Of a DNA stretch of 60,101 bases, positions 37,722 through 46,461 are shown in pieces. The notes under the pieces are model-generated. The model was not told the origin of the DNA, did no database searches, and saw only the letters and a program-made list of their open reading frames with translations. The stretch's first letter is position 1; every line of letters begins with the position of its first letter. The stretch is from assembly GCA_945889005.1 (NCBI GenBank), contig CAMDBI010000023.1:1-60101 (forward strand), given 5' to 3'. A program made the position numbers and the translations under genes. The DNA comes from Bacteroides fragilis (lineage in GTDB: Bacteria; Bacteroidota; Bacteroidia; Bacteroidales; DTGW01).

Positions 37722-37733
37722 GTATTTTCAAAT

Positions 37734-37764
37734 TTTGCTTCATTCAAAAAAAGCTATAATTTTG
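37734..37764 (+). promoter_or_regulatory. Promoter of the aspartate aminotransferase gene
   Basis: TTTG (37734-37737), 19 bp, TAATTTTG (37757-37764): exact consensus for the Bacteroidetes primary sigma factor. The start codon is 28 bp downstream of the -7 box. Confidence 0.8.
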
Positions 37765-37791
37765 TCGTTCGAATAAATTAAAAAAAGTATT

Positions 37792-38985
37792 ATGGAATTA
37801 GTATCGAATAGAGTAAAAGTCTTAGCCGAATCTGCTACCATTGCAATGAATCAAAAAAGTAACGATCTCAAAGCAAAAGGAGTAAAGGTAATTAATCTTA
37901 CTGTTGGCGAACCCGACTTTTTTACACCCGACAATGTTAAGCAGGCTGCTAAAAAAGCTATTGACGACAATTATTCGTTCTATACTGCTGTTCCCGGTTA
38001 TCCCGAGCTGCTCACTGCAATTGCAGCCAAACTTAAGCGCGAAAACAATCTCGAATATACTCCTGCTCAGATTTCTGTTGCAAATGGAGCAAAACACAAT
38101 ATAGCAAATATTATTCTTGCTATTGTAAATGCAGGCGACGAAGTTATAGTACCTGCTCCATATTGGGTTAGCTATCCGGAACAAGTGAAACTTGCAGAAG
38201 GAATTAATGTAATATTGGAAACCAGTATCGACAACAATTACAAGATTACTCCAGCACAACTCGAAAAAGCAATTTCTCCAAAAACCAAAGCTATCATTCT
38301 TTGTTCGCCTTCAAACCCAACCGGAGCATTTTATTCAAAAACCGAATTGGAAGCATTGGCAGTTGTTTTACGCAAATATCCTCATGTGTTTATTATCTCT
38401 GACGAAATTTACGAGCATATCAATTACTCGGGTGGTCATCACAGTATTGCTTCATGCGAAGGTATGTACGATCGAACAGCCGTAGTAAATGGTGTGTCGA
38501 AAGGCTATGCTATGACTGGTTATCGTATTGGATATATGGCTGCGCCACTTTGGCTAACCAAAGCGTGTAACAAGCTTCAAGGGCAAATGACTACCGGAGC
38601 GTCGTCTATTGCACAACGTGCGGCTATTGAAGCGCTAAATGGCGACCAATCGTCTGTTAAAGAATTTCAAAAAGCTTTTGAACGCCGTGCTAAATTGTTT
38701 TTCGATGGCATGTCGTCGATTCCCGGAATAAAATGCAACAAACCCGAGGGTGCTTTTTATGTTTTCCCCGATGTAAGCAGTTATTTTGGAAAGAGCGATG
38801 GTACAAGTACTATCAACAACTCTGACGATTTGTGCTTGTATTTGCTCGACAAGGCGCATGTTGTGGGTGTTGCCGGTTCGGGTTTCGGTCACGATAAGTG
38901 CATTCGTTTTTCGTTCGCGACTTCTGACGAAAACCTCAAAGAAGCATTAAATTTAATTAAAGAAGCATTGGCTTTATTAAAATAA
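37792..38985 (+). CDS. Aspartate aminotransferase (class I)
   Basis: A 397-residue fold-type I aminotransferase of the Ib aspartate aminotransferase subgroup. Landmarks: VINLTVGEPDFFTPDNVK (about 33-50), YTAVPGYPELLTAIA, CSPSNPTGAFYSK (about 177-189), SDEIYEHINYSG and the PLP lysine in VVNGVSKGYAMTGYRIGYMA (about 237-256, K near 243). It interconverts aspartate/2-oxoglutarate and oxaloacetate/glutamate. Its own consensus promoter separates it from metYA. Confidence 0.93.
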   Translation: MELVSNRVKVLAESATIAMNQKSNDLKAKGVKVINLTVGEPDFFTPDNVKQAAKKAIDDNYSFYTAVPGYPELLTAIAAKLKRENNLEYTPAQISVANGAKHNIANIILAIVNAGDEVIVPAPYWVSYPEQVKLAEGINVILETSIDNNYKITPAQLEKAISPKTKAIILCSPSNPTGAFYSKTELEALAVVLRKYPHVFIISDEIYEHINYSGGHHSIASCEGMYDRTAVVNGVSKGYAMTGYRIGYMAAPLWLTKACNKLQGQMTTGASSIAQRAAIEALNGDQSSVKEFQKAFERRAKLFFDGMSSIPGIKCNKPEGAFYVFPDVSSYFGKSDGTSTINNSDDLCLYLLDKAHVVGVAGSGFGHDKCIRFSFATSDENLKEALNLIKEALALLK

Positions 38986-39011
38986 TTCTTTATATCCGAA
39001 AAATATTTTAT

Positions 39012-39153
39012 AAAAGATTCCTCACTTCGTTTACAATAACTAAAAGTAATTTATGTTTTATTGAAGGTTGTGTTGGCAAAGCCGCCAAACACAACCTTCA
39101 ATAGTTTCCTAGCATAAATAATTGCCATTTTGAGCGTAGCGAAGAATCTTTTT
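39012..39153. repeat. Large imperfect palindrome (REP-like)
   Basis: Outer arms are AAAAGATTCCTCACTTCG-like and the inverse TAGCGAAGAATCTTTTT. The inner arms ATTGAAGGTTGTGTT-GGC (39060-39077) and GCCAAACACAACCTTCAAT (39084-39102) pair almost perfectly around a 6-nt loop. No coding. It occupies most of the 275-bp gap after the aminotransferase gene. A weaker inverted pair built on CACAGA/CTCAGTG follows at about 39187-39240. Confidence 0.7.
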
Positions 39154-39260
39154 AAGTTTGTCGGACAATTGTGAAATAAAATATAGTCACAGAATCACAG
39201 AGAAATTAATTTGAAAATAAATCTCAGTGTCTCAGTGTTTAAAATAATATAAGACCTTTC

Positions 39261-39440
39261 TTAAGCTCCTACAGCTTTCAAAGCCTCGAAAACCAAAAAT
39301 GCTGGCCAAACTAGTGCTTTTAGGAAACCTAACACGCCCATCCAAAAACCTACAGCATGCGAAATATAGTAAATTGCTGCACCAATTACGCCCAAACCAT
39401 AGATTGCATCTGATGTATGGGCTCCCGAATCTTTTGACAT
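39261..39440 (-). CDS. Small membrane protein, 59 residues
   Basis: ATG at 39438-39440 and stop TAA at 39261-39263 give a 59-residue protein beginning MSKDSGAHTSDAIYGLGVIG. A hydrophobic helix (about residues 13-35, GLGVIGAAIYYISHAVGFWM) is followed by a second (about 36-57, GVLGFLKALVWPAFLVFEAL). The composition, absence of in-frame stops and an 8-bp TATATTTG promoter box just upstream (39458-39465 on the reverse strand) support a real gene. Similar GFxKALVWPAFLVxE small proteins are, to my recollection, common in Bacteroidota. Function unknown; possibly an inner-membrane hairpin. Confidence 0.75.
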   Translation of the reverse strand: MSKDSGAHTSDAIYGLGVIGAAIYYISHAVGFWMGVLGFLKALVWPAFLVFEALKAVGA

Positions 39441-39516
39441 ATTTTCTTTTTTATTATCAAATATAAATAATAAATGTTTTATATCTTAGTAAATTAGTAA
39501 TAAAAAAGTTTTGCCC

Positions 39517-41220
39517 ATGACAATTCATCACCGCCCAATACCAATTTTACCTTGTCGTCCAAAAATTAACCCGATAGCTGGAAATGTCAGACGCTCTTAT
39601 CCTGTTGGTCGACAGAGTTTTTCGCGAGCATGTATTGGTGATATTATGGAGCTTACAATAAAATCTGAATCCTCTTTTAGTGGAAAGATACTTGCCAATT
39701 TAATAACATCGATGAACTCGGTCAACGAAACTGAATATGAAAAGTATCCATTTATACCAACCGACGATCGAACATTGACATGTCATATTAAGCCTATGCA
39801 TCCAGGCTTATTTTCATTTAGAGCCGAATTTTCGCTCGACAGTGGCGCTTCGTGGTTTCGCGACACAGTAGCCGATGCATGGGTTTTGGTAGATCCTCCT
39901 CAAGTCGATGGTTTATGCATTTATACTGTTATTCCAAATATTTCTGGTAAACTTTCGGATTGGAAAGCCAACTTAAAACATATACGAGAAATGGGTTTCA
40001 ACGCCGTTCATTTGTTGCCTCTTACCACACTCGACACTTCCGAAAGCCCATATTCTGCTCGTGATTTATTTAATATTGATTCGAGTTATTTAAATGAAGG
40101 TTCAAAAAAAAATGGATTGGCTCAACTAGAAGATTATATAGAAGAAGCGCGTTCTCTCAATATTAGCTTATGTTTCGATTTGGTGTTGAACCATGTAGGA
40201 ATCAATAGTTTTATGGCTCAACAAGCGCCCGATTGGATTGTGCCCGATTTGAACAGACCCGATGGACTTCAACGTGCCCGATATTGGGACGGTCAAGGTT
40301 GGCATTATTGGGAAGACCTTGTCCTAATTAATTACGAACATCCTTCTGATGCTATTCGTTCAGAAATATGGGCGTATATGATCGATTACGCACTTTTTTG
40401 GGCAAAATACGCAAATGATACTCGTGGTTTTGTGCGTTTCGACAATTTGCACAGCAGCAATCCCGATTTTGTTCAAGCATTAACGATAAGATTGCATAAA
40501 GATTTTCCTAATGTTGGCATTCTTGCCGAATATTTTGCCGACGAAACTACTTTGCTGCATACAGGGCCCAAATGGGGGTTAAACCTCAATTTGGCTACTC
40601 CTTGGGATTATAAATTTGTACCAAAATTGCGCGAATACCTCAATTATATTCATCGTGTATCAATGCACATTCGCTATTTTATGCCTTTAACATCACACGA
40701 TTCGGGTACTCCGGCACAAGAGTTTGGTGGCGTAGAGTCTACAGTACCTCGATATGTTGCTGCAGCTTTACTTGGTACGGGTGCTACAGGAATTATTCAA
40801 GGCGTTGAATATGGTGCTTTACAAAAGATTGCTTTTATTGGCCGGAAACCAAAAATGGTTTTTCCTCCGGTACCTGTTTTTGCCGATTTTATAAGACGGG
40901 TTAATTCTATTCTTGCACATTTCCAAGCTTTTAGACGTGGCGAAAATTGCCTGTTTGTCGATAATGGCCATCATGCTGTTATTGCTGCTTTTCGTCAAGA
41001 CATTGAACAAAATTGTTATGGCTTTTTAGTAGTGTGCAATTTCGATATTTTTGGCCAACAGCAAATTTCATTCGATCTTTCTTCATTTCTCCCTAATGTT
41101 GGTCCTTATTCTTATTGCGAATTAATTTCAGATCAAATACATGAATTTCCTAACTCTTCTTTTGAATTACTATTACAGCCTTGTTCGGCACAGGTAATTC
41201 GATTTTTAAAAAACAATTGA
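39517..41220 (+). CDS. GH13 alpha-amylase-superfamily protein (debranching-enzyme-like)
   Basis: A 567-residue protein with an N-terminal beta domain (about 40-125) and a (beta/alpha)8 GH13 domain. GH13 regions: I FDLVLNHVG (about 221-229), II GFVRFDNLHSS with nucleophile D309, III ILAEYF with acid/base E338, IV LTSHDSG with H394-D395. The FDNLH form of region II resembles the RLDNCH of glycogen debranching enzymes rather than ordinary amylases. A 4-alpha-glucanotransferase-like activity on glycogen or maltodextrin is therefore more likely. The C-terminal beta domain completes the fold. No signal peptide. No glycogen genes are adjacent. Confidence 0.78.
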   Translation: MTIHHRPIPILPCRPKINPIAGNVRRSYPVGRQSFSRACIGDIMELTIKSESSFSGKILANLITSMNSVNETEYEKYPFIPTDDRTLTCHIKPMHPGLFSFRAEFSLDSGASWFRDTVADAWVLVDPPQVDGLCIYTVIPNISGKLSDWKANLKHIREMGFNAVHLLPLTTLDTSESPYSARDLFNIDSSYLNEGSKKNGLAQLEDYIEEARSLNISLCFDLVLNHVGINSFMAQQAPDWIVPDLNRPDGLQRARYWDGQGWHYWEDLVLINYEHPSDAIRSEIWAYMIDYALFWAKYANDTRGFVRFDNLHSSNPDFVQALTIRLHKDFPNVGILAEYFADETTLLHTGPKWGLNLNLATPWDYKFVPKLREYLNYIHRVSMHIRYFMPLTSHDSGTPAQEFGGVESTVPRYVAAALLGTGATGIIQGVEYGALQKIAFIGRKPKMVFPPVPVFADFIRRVNSILAHFQAFRRGENCLFVDNGHHAVIAAFRQDIEQNCYGFLVVCNFDIFGQQQISFDLSSFLPNVGPYSYCELISDQIHEFPNSSFELLLQPCSAQVIRFLKNN

Positions 41221-41221
41221 T

Positions 41222-41299
41222 GGGCATCTCTAAAAATGAAGTCCAACAAAGAACCCCGAAGGGCTCAGCGTTGCTAAAAAGCAGTTTTTTGAGATGCCC
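41222..41299. mobile_element. MITE family 1, copy D (78 bp, internally deleted)
   Basis: Starts GGGCATCTCTAAAAA one base after the GH13 stop codon and ends TTTTTTGAGATGCCC. The left-central part (from the TIR to the ATGAAGTCCAAC segment) is missing. Flanks TGAT and ATTA do not match, so it was rearranged after insertion. It lies between convergent genes. Confidence 0.8.
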
Positions 41300-41384
41300 A
41301 TTACATTATTTATGATAACAGAAGCTTAAGAAACCAAATAAGGGATAAGGAAATAGATAGAAACCATATTTAAACCAAAACCTT

Positions 41385-41912
41385 TTACGCCAATTGTTTG
41401 AAAAATTCCCAAATAACTATACCTGCCGAAATTGAAACATTGAGCGAATGTTTGGTGCCAAATTGCTCAATTTCCAAACATATATCGCTTTCCGAAACTA
41501 ACGATTGTTCAATACCTTTTACTTCATTTCCAAAAACAATAGCGTATTTTATATCTTTTTTTAAAATAAGCTCATGAAGTTTTGCACTGTTTTCGGCCTG
41601 TTCAATAGAAATAATTGTATATGACTTTGATTTTAAAGTATTAAAAGCGTCTTTTGTATCTTTAAAATAGACCCAATCTACAGAATTTTCTGCACCTAAT
41701 GCCGATTTGTGAATTTCGTTGTTAGGTGGGGTGGCTGTAATGCCACATAAATAAATAGCCTCGATTAGAAATGCATCTGATGTTCTGAAAATAGCACCAA
41801 TATTGTGTTGGCTACGAATGTTATCTAAAACAACAACTACCGGTATCTTCGTACTTGTTTTAAATTCATCTATCGACTTACGATTTAATTCAGAATTGAG
41901 CAACTTTCTCAT
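41385..41912 (-). CDS. SpoU/TrmH-family RNA methyltransferase
   Basis: A 175-residue SPOUT methyltransferase. Motif 1 is VVLDNIRSQHNIGAIFRTSDAF (trimmed here to LDNIRSQHNIGAIFRT), motif 2 IVFGNEVKGI, motif 3 FGTKHSLNVSISAGIVIWEF. It probably 2'-O-methylates a ribose in tRNA or rRNA. The lack of an N-terminal RNA-binding extension and the length fit TrmH/TrmL-like Bacteroidota proteins, but the target nucleotide cannot be told. It is flanked by two MITE copies. Confidence 0.88.
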   Translation of the reverse strand: MRKLLNSELNRKSIDEFKTSTKIPVVVVLDNIRSQHNIGAIFRTSDAFLIEAIYLCGITATPPNNEIHKSALGAENSVDWVYFKDTKDAFNTLKSKSYTIISIEQAENSAKLHELILKKDIKYAIVFGNEVKGIEQSLVSESDICLEIEQFGTKHSLNVSISAGIVIWEFFKQLA

Positions 41913-42042
41913 CGTTTGTTTGTTTAAAAATTTGTTGTTGGCGAAATTAAAATAAAAAAATTACCTTTAAATAGCAGAAATTACTGTTTGGTTAATAAAA
42001 TTCAGATTTCGCCCTACGGTCGCAATCTCATTTTTATATAAT

Positions 42043-42213
42043 GGGCTTCTCTAAAAACTCGATTTTTTGAGGCGGACGAATTTTTAAACCCGGAGTTTAC
42101 TACTGTAAATGTGTTACACTGAGCGAAAGCCGAAGTGAGGAGTTTAAAAATGAAGTCCAACAAAGAACCTCGAAGGGCTCAGCGTAGCTAAAAAGCAGTT
42201 TTTAGAGATGCCC
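42043..42213. mobile_element. MITE family 1, copy E (171 bp)
   Basis: Ends GGGCTTCTCTAAAAACT and AGTTTTTAGAGATGCCC, with target duplication TAAT (42039-42042 and 42214-42217). It lies in the 355-bp divergent gap between the SpoU gene and sucC, ending 53 bp before sucC, where it may affect transcription. Nothing else was recognised in that gap. Confidence 0.9.
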
Positions 42214-42266
42214 TAATTTAATCGAACAATAGTGTAAAAAAAATATTAAACAAAAGACTATATAGT

Positions 42267-43457
42267 ATGAATCTTCATGAATATCAGGCTAAACAAATTC
42301 TTCGTCATTATGGCGTAGAGGTACCCGAAGGAAAAGTTGCCGAATCGGTCGACTCGGCCGTAATTGCAGCTAAACAATTGTTAGACATTACTCATTCAGA
42401 GGTGTGGGCAGTTAAATCGCAAGTTCATGCCGGAGGTAGGGGTAAAGCCGGTGGTATAAAAATTGCAAAGACTATAGACGAAGTGAAAACCTATTCGCAA
42501 GAATTAATTGGAAAAATACTCGTTACACCTCAAACTGGACCGCAAGGTAAAAAGGTAAGAAAACTTTTGGTCGAACAAAATATATATTATAAAGGAGATT
42601 CGGAAATTAAGGAACTATATATAAGTATATTGCTCAACCGTGCTACTGGTCGTTATATGTTTGTGTATTCGACCGAAGGAGGAATGGATATTGAAGAGGT
42701 TGCAGAAACTACACCTCATTTAATATTCAGTGAAGAAATAACTCCTGAAACCGGTTTTCAGCCTTTTCAAGCTCGAAAAATTGCTTTTAAACTTGGCATG
42801 CAGAAGAAAGCTTATGCCGAAATGGTTCGTTTCTTGCAAGGGATGTATGATGCCTTTATAAAGGTCGATGCTTCGATGATTGAAATAAATCCTGTAGTAA
42901 AAACATCAGACGATTTAATAATTGCAGCAGATTGTAAAATGATTATTGACGACAATGCGCTATTTCGTCATCCCGATTTGGTCGAGATGCGCGATGTGCT
43001 CGAAGAAGATCCGAATGAGGTTGAAGCTGGCCGATTTGGTCTGAACTTTGTAAAACTCGATGGTAATGTTGGTTGTATGGTCAATGGCGCTGGTTTGGCA
43101 ATGGCTACTATGGATGTAATAAAGCTTTCGGGCGGAAAACCGGCAAATTTTCTCGATGTAGGCGGTTCGGCCAATGCTAAAACGGTTGAAGCCGGGTTTC
43201 GAATTATTCTGAAAGACCCCAATGTAAATGCTGTTTTAATTAATACTTTCGGAGGAATAGTCCGTTGCGATAGGGTTGCACAGGGTATTGTTGATGCATA
43301 CCATGCCATTGGCGATATATCGGTGCCGGTTATTGTTCGTTTACAAGGTACCAATGCTATTGAAGGAAAAAACCTTATAGACAATTCTGGTTTAAAGGTT
43401 TTTTCTGCAACAACATTGACCGAAGCTGCCGATTTAATTAAACAATTGGTTCATTAA
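42267..43457 (+). CDS. sucC: Succinyl-CoA ligase beta subunit
   Basis: A 396-residue ATP-grasp protein. It starts with the family MNLHEYQAKQILRHYGV; nucleotide-binding VHAGGRGKAGGIKIA (about 53-67) and the CoA-ligase end domain LDVGGSANAKTVEAGF follow, with LINTFGGIVRCD near 325. It couples succinyl-CoA hydrolysis to ATP or GTP synthesis with SucD. sucD is not adjacent (an unrelated lipoprotein gene follows), which is unusual; elsewhere the two are normally paired. Confidence 0.94.
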   Translation: MNLHEYQAKQILRHYGVEVPEGKVAESVDSAVIAAKQLLDITHSEVWAVKSQVHAGGRGKAGGIKIAKTIDEVKTYSQELIGKILVTPQTGPQGKKVRKLLVEQNIYYKGDSEIKELYISILLNRATGRYMFVYSTEGGMDIEEVAETTPHLIFSEEITPETGFQPFQARKIAFKLGMQKKAYAEMVRFLQGMYDAFIKVDASMIEINPVVKTSDDLIIAADCKMIIDDNALFRHPDLVEMRDVLEEDPNEVEAGRFGLNFVKLDGNVGCMVNGAGLAMATMDVIKLSGGKPANFLDVGGSANAKTVEAGFRIILKDPNVNAVLINTFGGIVRCDRVAQGIVDAYHAIGDISVPVIVRLQGTNAIEGKNLIDNSGLKVFSATTLTEAADLIKQLVH

Positions 43458-43492
43458 AAATTATTTCTACTTTTATCGGACAAAACTTTATT

Positions 43493-45139
43493 ATGCTCAA
43501 TTTGAAGAAGTGTTTTTTTGTTCCGATATTTTTTATTATATTTCTTTTTGCTTGCCAAGAAGGTTCTGAGCAAAAGAGAATAAAAATATTTCGCTATAAC
43601 GAATCGAAAAATATTAGCACCTTAGACCCGGCTTTTGCTCGTAATCAAATAATTATGAGACCGGTCAACCAATTGTTCAATGGTTTGGTACAACTCGACC
43701 ATACACTCAATGTTAGACCGTGTATTGCACATAATTGGGAAATATCTCCCGATGGGAAAAAATATACATTCTTTTTAAGAACCGATGTATATTTTCATCC
43801 TCATAGAACCTTTATGAACAAGAGCAGGAAAGTTATAGCTTCTGATTTTGTATATTCATTCAATCGAATTCTCGACGAAAAAACAGCCTCGCCCGGACGA
43901 TGGATTTTTAATCAGGTCGATATTGAAAAAAACGAAACAAATAATGGTTTTCGGGCCATTAACGATTCTCTACTCGAAATATATCTAAAAACACCATTCC
44001 CCGGTTTTCTTGGAATACTTACTATGCCATACTGTAGTGTGGTTCCAAATGAAGTGGTCGAAGAGCTTGGAAAGGATTTTGGTAGAAGCCCAATTGGTAC
44101 AGGTCCTTTTATATTTAAAAAGTGGAGAGAAAACGAGAAGCTTGTATTTATTAAGAACAACAGGTACTTTGAACGCGATAGCAATAACAATCGATTGCCA
44201 TACCTCGATGCCATTGCTATCACTTTTGTAAACGACCTACAATCGGAGTTTATGGAGTTTATGAAAGGCAGGTTCGATATCATTATTGGAATGAATTCGA
44301 ACTTTAAAGACGAATTGCTCGACAAAAGGGGAGAGCAAAACCTGCAATATGCTTCAAAATTCTCATTATTGAAGAGTTCGTATTTAAATACCGAATACTT
44401 GGCTTTTAATGTCGATAGCAGCAAACTTAAGGGAGGTGACCGAATTTTGCTTAACCCCAAAATAAGAGCCGCCATAAATTTGGGAATCGATAAGGCGAAA
44501 ATGATATCGTATCTTAGAAATAATATTGGAGATGCAGCAATATATGGCTTTGTGCCTATGGGTATGCCCCTATATGACAATACAAAAATAAAAGGCAACA
44601 TTTATAACCCACAAAGAGCATTGCAGTTATTAAACGAAGCTGGTTATCCATCGGGAAAAGGATTGCCCAAGATTACTCTAACAACAACAACCGATTATGC
44701 CGATTTGTGCGAGTTTATTCAACACCAATTGAGCGAAATAGGCATAATGATTGAAATTGAAATAGCCAATGGAGCTACATTTAAAGATATGGTGGCCAAT
44801 TCGAAGTTGTGTTTCTTCCGTGGCTCATGGGTGGCCGATTACCCTGATCCCGAAAATTATTTCTCGCTTTTTTATAGCAAAAATTTCTCCCCAGCAGGCC
44901 CAAATTATTGCCATTTCTCAAATATGACTTTCGATAAATTGTATGAACAATCCTTACTTACTACTGTTTATAGCAAGCGATTGAATTATTACTACCAAAT
45001 GGATAGTTTTATAATGTCTGAAAATGTGATAGTTCCATTATTTTACGACAAAACACTGATATTTATCAGTAAAAAAGTTGACGGATTGGTGGGTAATCCT
45101 TTGAATACTCTTAACTTAAAATGTGTTTCTTTGGAATAG
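43493..45139 (+). CDS. Extracellular solute-binding lipoprotein (peptide/Ni-type, SBP family 5)
   Basis: A 548-residue lipoprotein. The lipobox ends at C21 (FLFAC) after a hydrophobic helix. The mature protein is a typical DppA/OppA-type cluster C binding protein: NISTLDPAFARNQ near 35-48, NGLVQLD, WEISPDGKKYTFFLR (about 83-97), GTGPFIFKKWRENE (about 203-216), and ADYPDPENYFSLFYS (about 448-462). It should bind peptides or similar oligomers. No permease or ATPase gene is adjacent, so its transporter is encoded elsewhere or it works alone as a receptor. Confidence 0.88.
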   Translation: MLNLKKCFFVPIFFIIFLFACQEGSEQKRIKIFRYNESKNISTLDPAFARNQIIMRPVNQLFNGLVQLDHTLNVRPCIAHNWEISPDGKKYTFFLRTDVYFHPHRTFMNKSRKVIASDFVYSFNRILDEKTASPGRWIFNQVDIEKNETNNGFRAINDSLLEIYLKTPFPGFLGILTMPYCSVVPNEVVEELGKDFGRSPIGTGPFIFKKWRENEKLVFIKNNRYFERDSNNNRLPYLDAIAITFVNDLQSEFMEFMKGRFDIIIGMNSNFKDELLDKRGEQNLQYASKFSLLKSSYLNTEYLAFNVDSSKLKGGDRILLNPKIRAAINLGIDKAKMISYLRNNIGDAAIYGFVPMGMPLYDNTKIKGNIYNPQRALQLLNEAGYPSGKGLPKITLTTTTDYADLCEFIQHQLSEIGIMIEIEIANGATFKDMVANSKLCFFRGSWVADYPDPENYFSLFYSKNFSPAGPNYCHFSNMTFDKLYEQSLLTTVYSKRLNYYYQMDSFIMSENVIVPLFYDKTLIFISKKVDGLVGNPLNTLNLKCVSLE

Positions 45140-45327
45140 GATAGGTTGCTTTAAAATAATAGGTTATTTGAAAGATATTCATTGAGTTATATTGAATTGT
45201 AGAGATTTCACTATTTAATTTAATAAAAAAAATGAATAAATAAAATACCTGATATCGGGTATTGATAAATGAGAATAATAAATATTAATTTACAGCACCA
45301 TTTGTTAACCAATAAAAAAGTATCCTT

Positions 45328-46170
45328 ATGTATAAGAAAGTATGGAACAAGTGCCAAGCCTCCGTTTGTGCTATCAACTTTTATAGTGCCAGAGGTATCA
45401 GGATCAATTCAATATCGGGGTTTAAGTACGGTAAATATTTGATTACCGACGATATGGTCTACAAAATAAACAGGGCAAGTGAGGTTCAAATAAGTTTTAT
45501 GGAAGACGATGGACTCACAGTTAAAACCAGTGTAAAGATTACCGACAAAGATTTTAGGCAGAGAATGGTCAAAGGGGTTCTCGAAAATCTCGGAAACTTT
45601 GCACTTATCAATATCGATTTTCCTCAATTCGATTCTATTCCTTCGCTTGTACTAAGTTCAAAAGCAACCCCAGTTGCTACACCAATTGCTGTTATCGGTT
45701 ATTCGAAAGACAATATGAACATGGCTATCAAAATGGGTTATGTTTCATCGTATATAAAACACAACAATACCAAGTTTATTCAATTCGATGCTGCACTTGA
45801 ATTTGGTAATTCGGGTAGTCCATTAATTGATGCCGAAACATGTGAAGTAGTTGGTATTGTGGGGCATCGAATTTCTACTTTTACCGATACCTACAACCAA
45901 ATGATGAATATTATCAACAATAATCTTGAATTGTTGCAGCAGTCAGAAGGTAAAGTTCATTTCAACGATATAGATCCTATTCAGGTATTGGTAACCAACC
46001 AGAACCAAATAAAACATTTGGCTCAGGTATTCTTCAAGAATTCGTCGATTGGATATGGTTTTGCTCTCGAAGTTAGTAACTTGGTAGAGTATTTGGATTT
46101 GAAAGAATTGGTTAAAACAGATTCAAGAAACCAATCGACCGACGATAAGTATAAAATAATATTACAATAG
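45328..46170 (+). CDS. Trypsin-like serine-protease-fold protein, probably inactive
   Basis: A 280-residue protein without a signal peptide. The chymotrypsin-fold C-terminal barrel is clear: GNSGSPLIDAETCEVVGIVGH (trimmed, residues 160-180) with the nucleophile-position serine S162. The other two triad residues appear lost. Where ILTNAHVV would be there is YLITDDMVY (Met43 for His), and where DLALL would be there is NFALINID (Asn90 for Asp). The rest of the protein (about 200-280) is helical. Likely a catalytically dead relative that binds ligands or partners; an undetected different triad cannot be excluded. Confidence 0.6.
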   Translation: MYKKVWNKCQASVCAINFYSARGIRINSISGFKYGKYLITDDMVYKINRASEVQISFMEDDGLTVKTSVKITDKDFRQRMVKGVLENLGNFALINIDFPQFDSIPSLVLSSKATPVATPIAVIGYSKDNMNMAIKMGYVSSYIKHNNTKFIQFDAALEFGNSGSPLIDAETCEVVGIVGHRISTFTDTYNQMMNIINNNLELLQQSEGKVHFNDIDPIQVLVTNQNQIKHLAQVFFKNSSIGYGFALEVSNLVEYLDLKELVKTDSRNQSTDDKYKIILQ

Positions 46171-46215
46171 TTTTTAGAAATACTTTCTTTTTTTATTAGA
46201 TTTTATTTTTTGGGG

Positions 46216-46249
46216 AAAGATAAGGGTTGAGAAATTAACCCTTATCTTT
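46216..46249. terminator. Bidirectional terminator between the protease-like gene and xseB
   Basis: Perfect 13-bp stem AAAGATAAGGGTT / AACCCTTATCTTT with an 8-nt loop. It overlaps the last codons of xseB. Confidence 0.8.
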
Positions 46250-46450
46250 TTTATCATCGTTATTTTTTAAAATTGCTTGCACTTCTTTTTCGGTTTCATA
46301 CAGCTTTTCTTTACAATAAGCTATTAGTTCCGAAACTCGTTTTACTTTTTCTGCCAACTCATCAATAGCGTATTTTTCCTCTTCAATATTTCTGACTATT
46401 TCTTCGATCTCAGCTAATGCAGAGGCGTATGTTTGATTTTTTTTTGTCAT
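46235..46450 (-). CDS. xseB: Exodeoxyribonuclease VII small subunit
   Basis: A 71-residue XseB, two helices with the family's acidic pattern ALAEIEEIVRNIEEE and SELIAYCKEKLYETEKEVQ. It forms a complex with XseA that degrades single-stranded DNA to oligonucleotides. It lies 11 bp after the kinase gene and is separated from xseA by that gene. Confidence 0.9.
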   Translation of the reverse strand: MTKKNQTYASALAEIEEIVRNIEEEKYAIDELAEKVKRVSELIAYCKEKLYETEKEVQAILKNNDDKKDKG

Positions 46451-46461
46451 TAGATTGTTTT

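Noticed and set aside
41218-41303. 4-bp target duplication for MITE copy D
   Set aside because: Flanks are TGAT and ATTA, which do not match.
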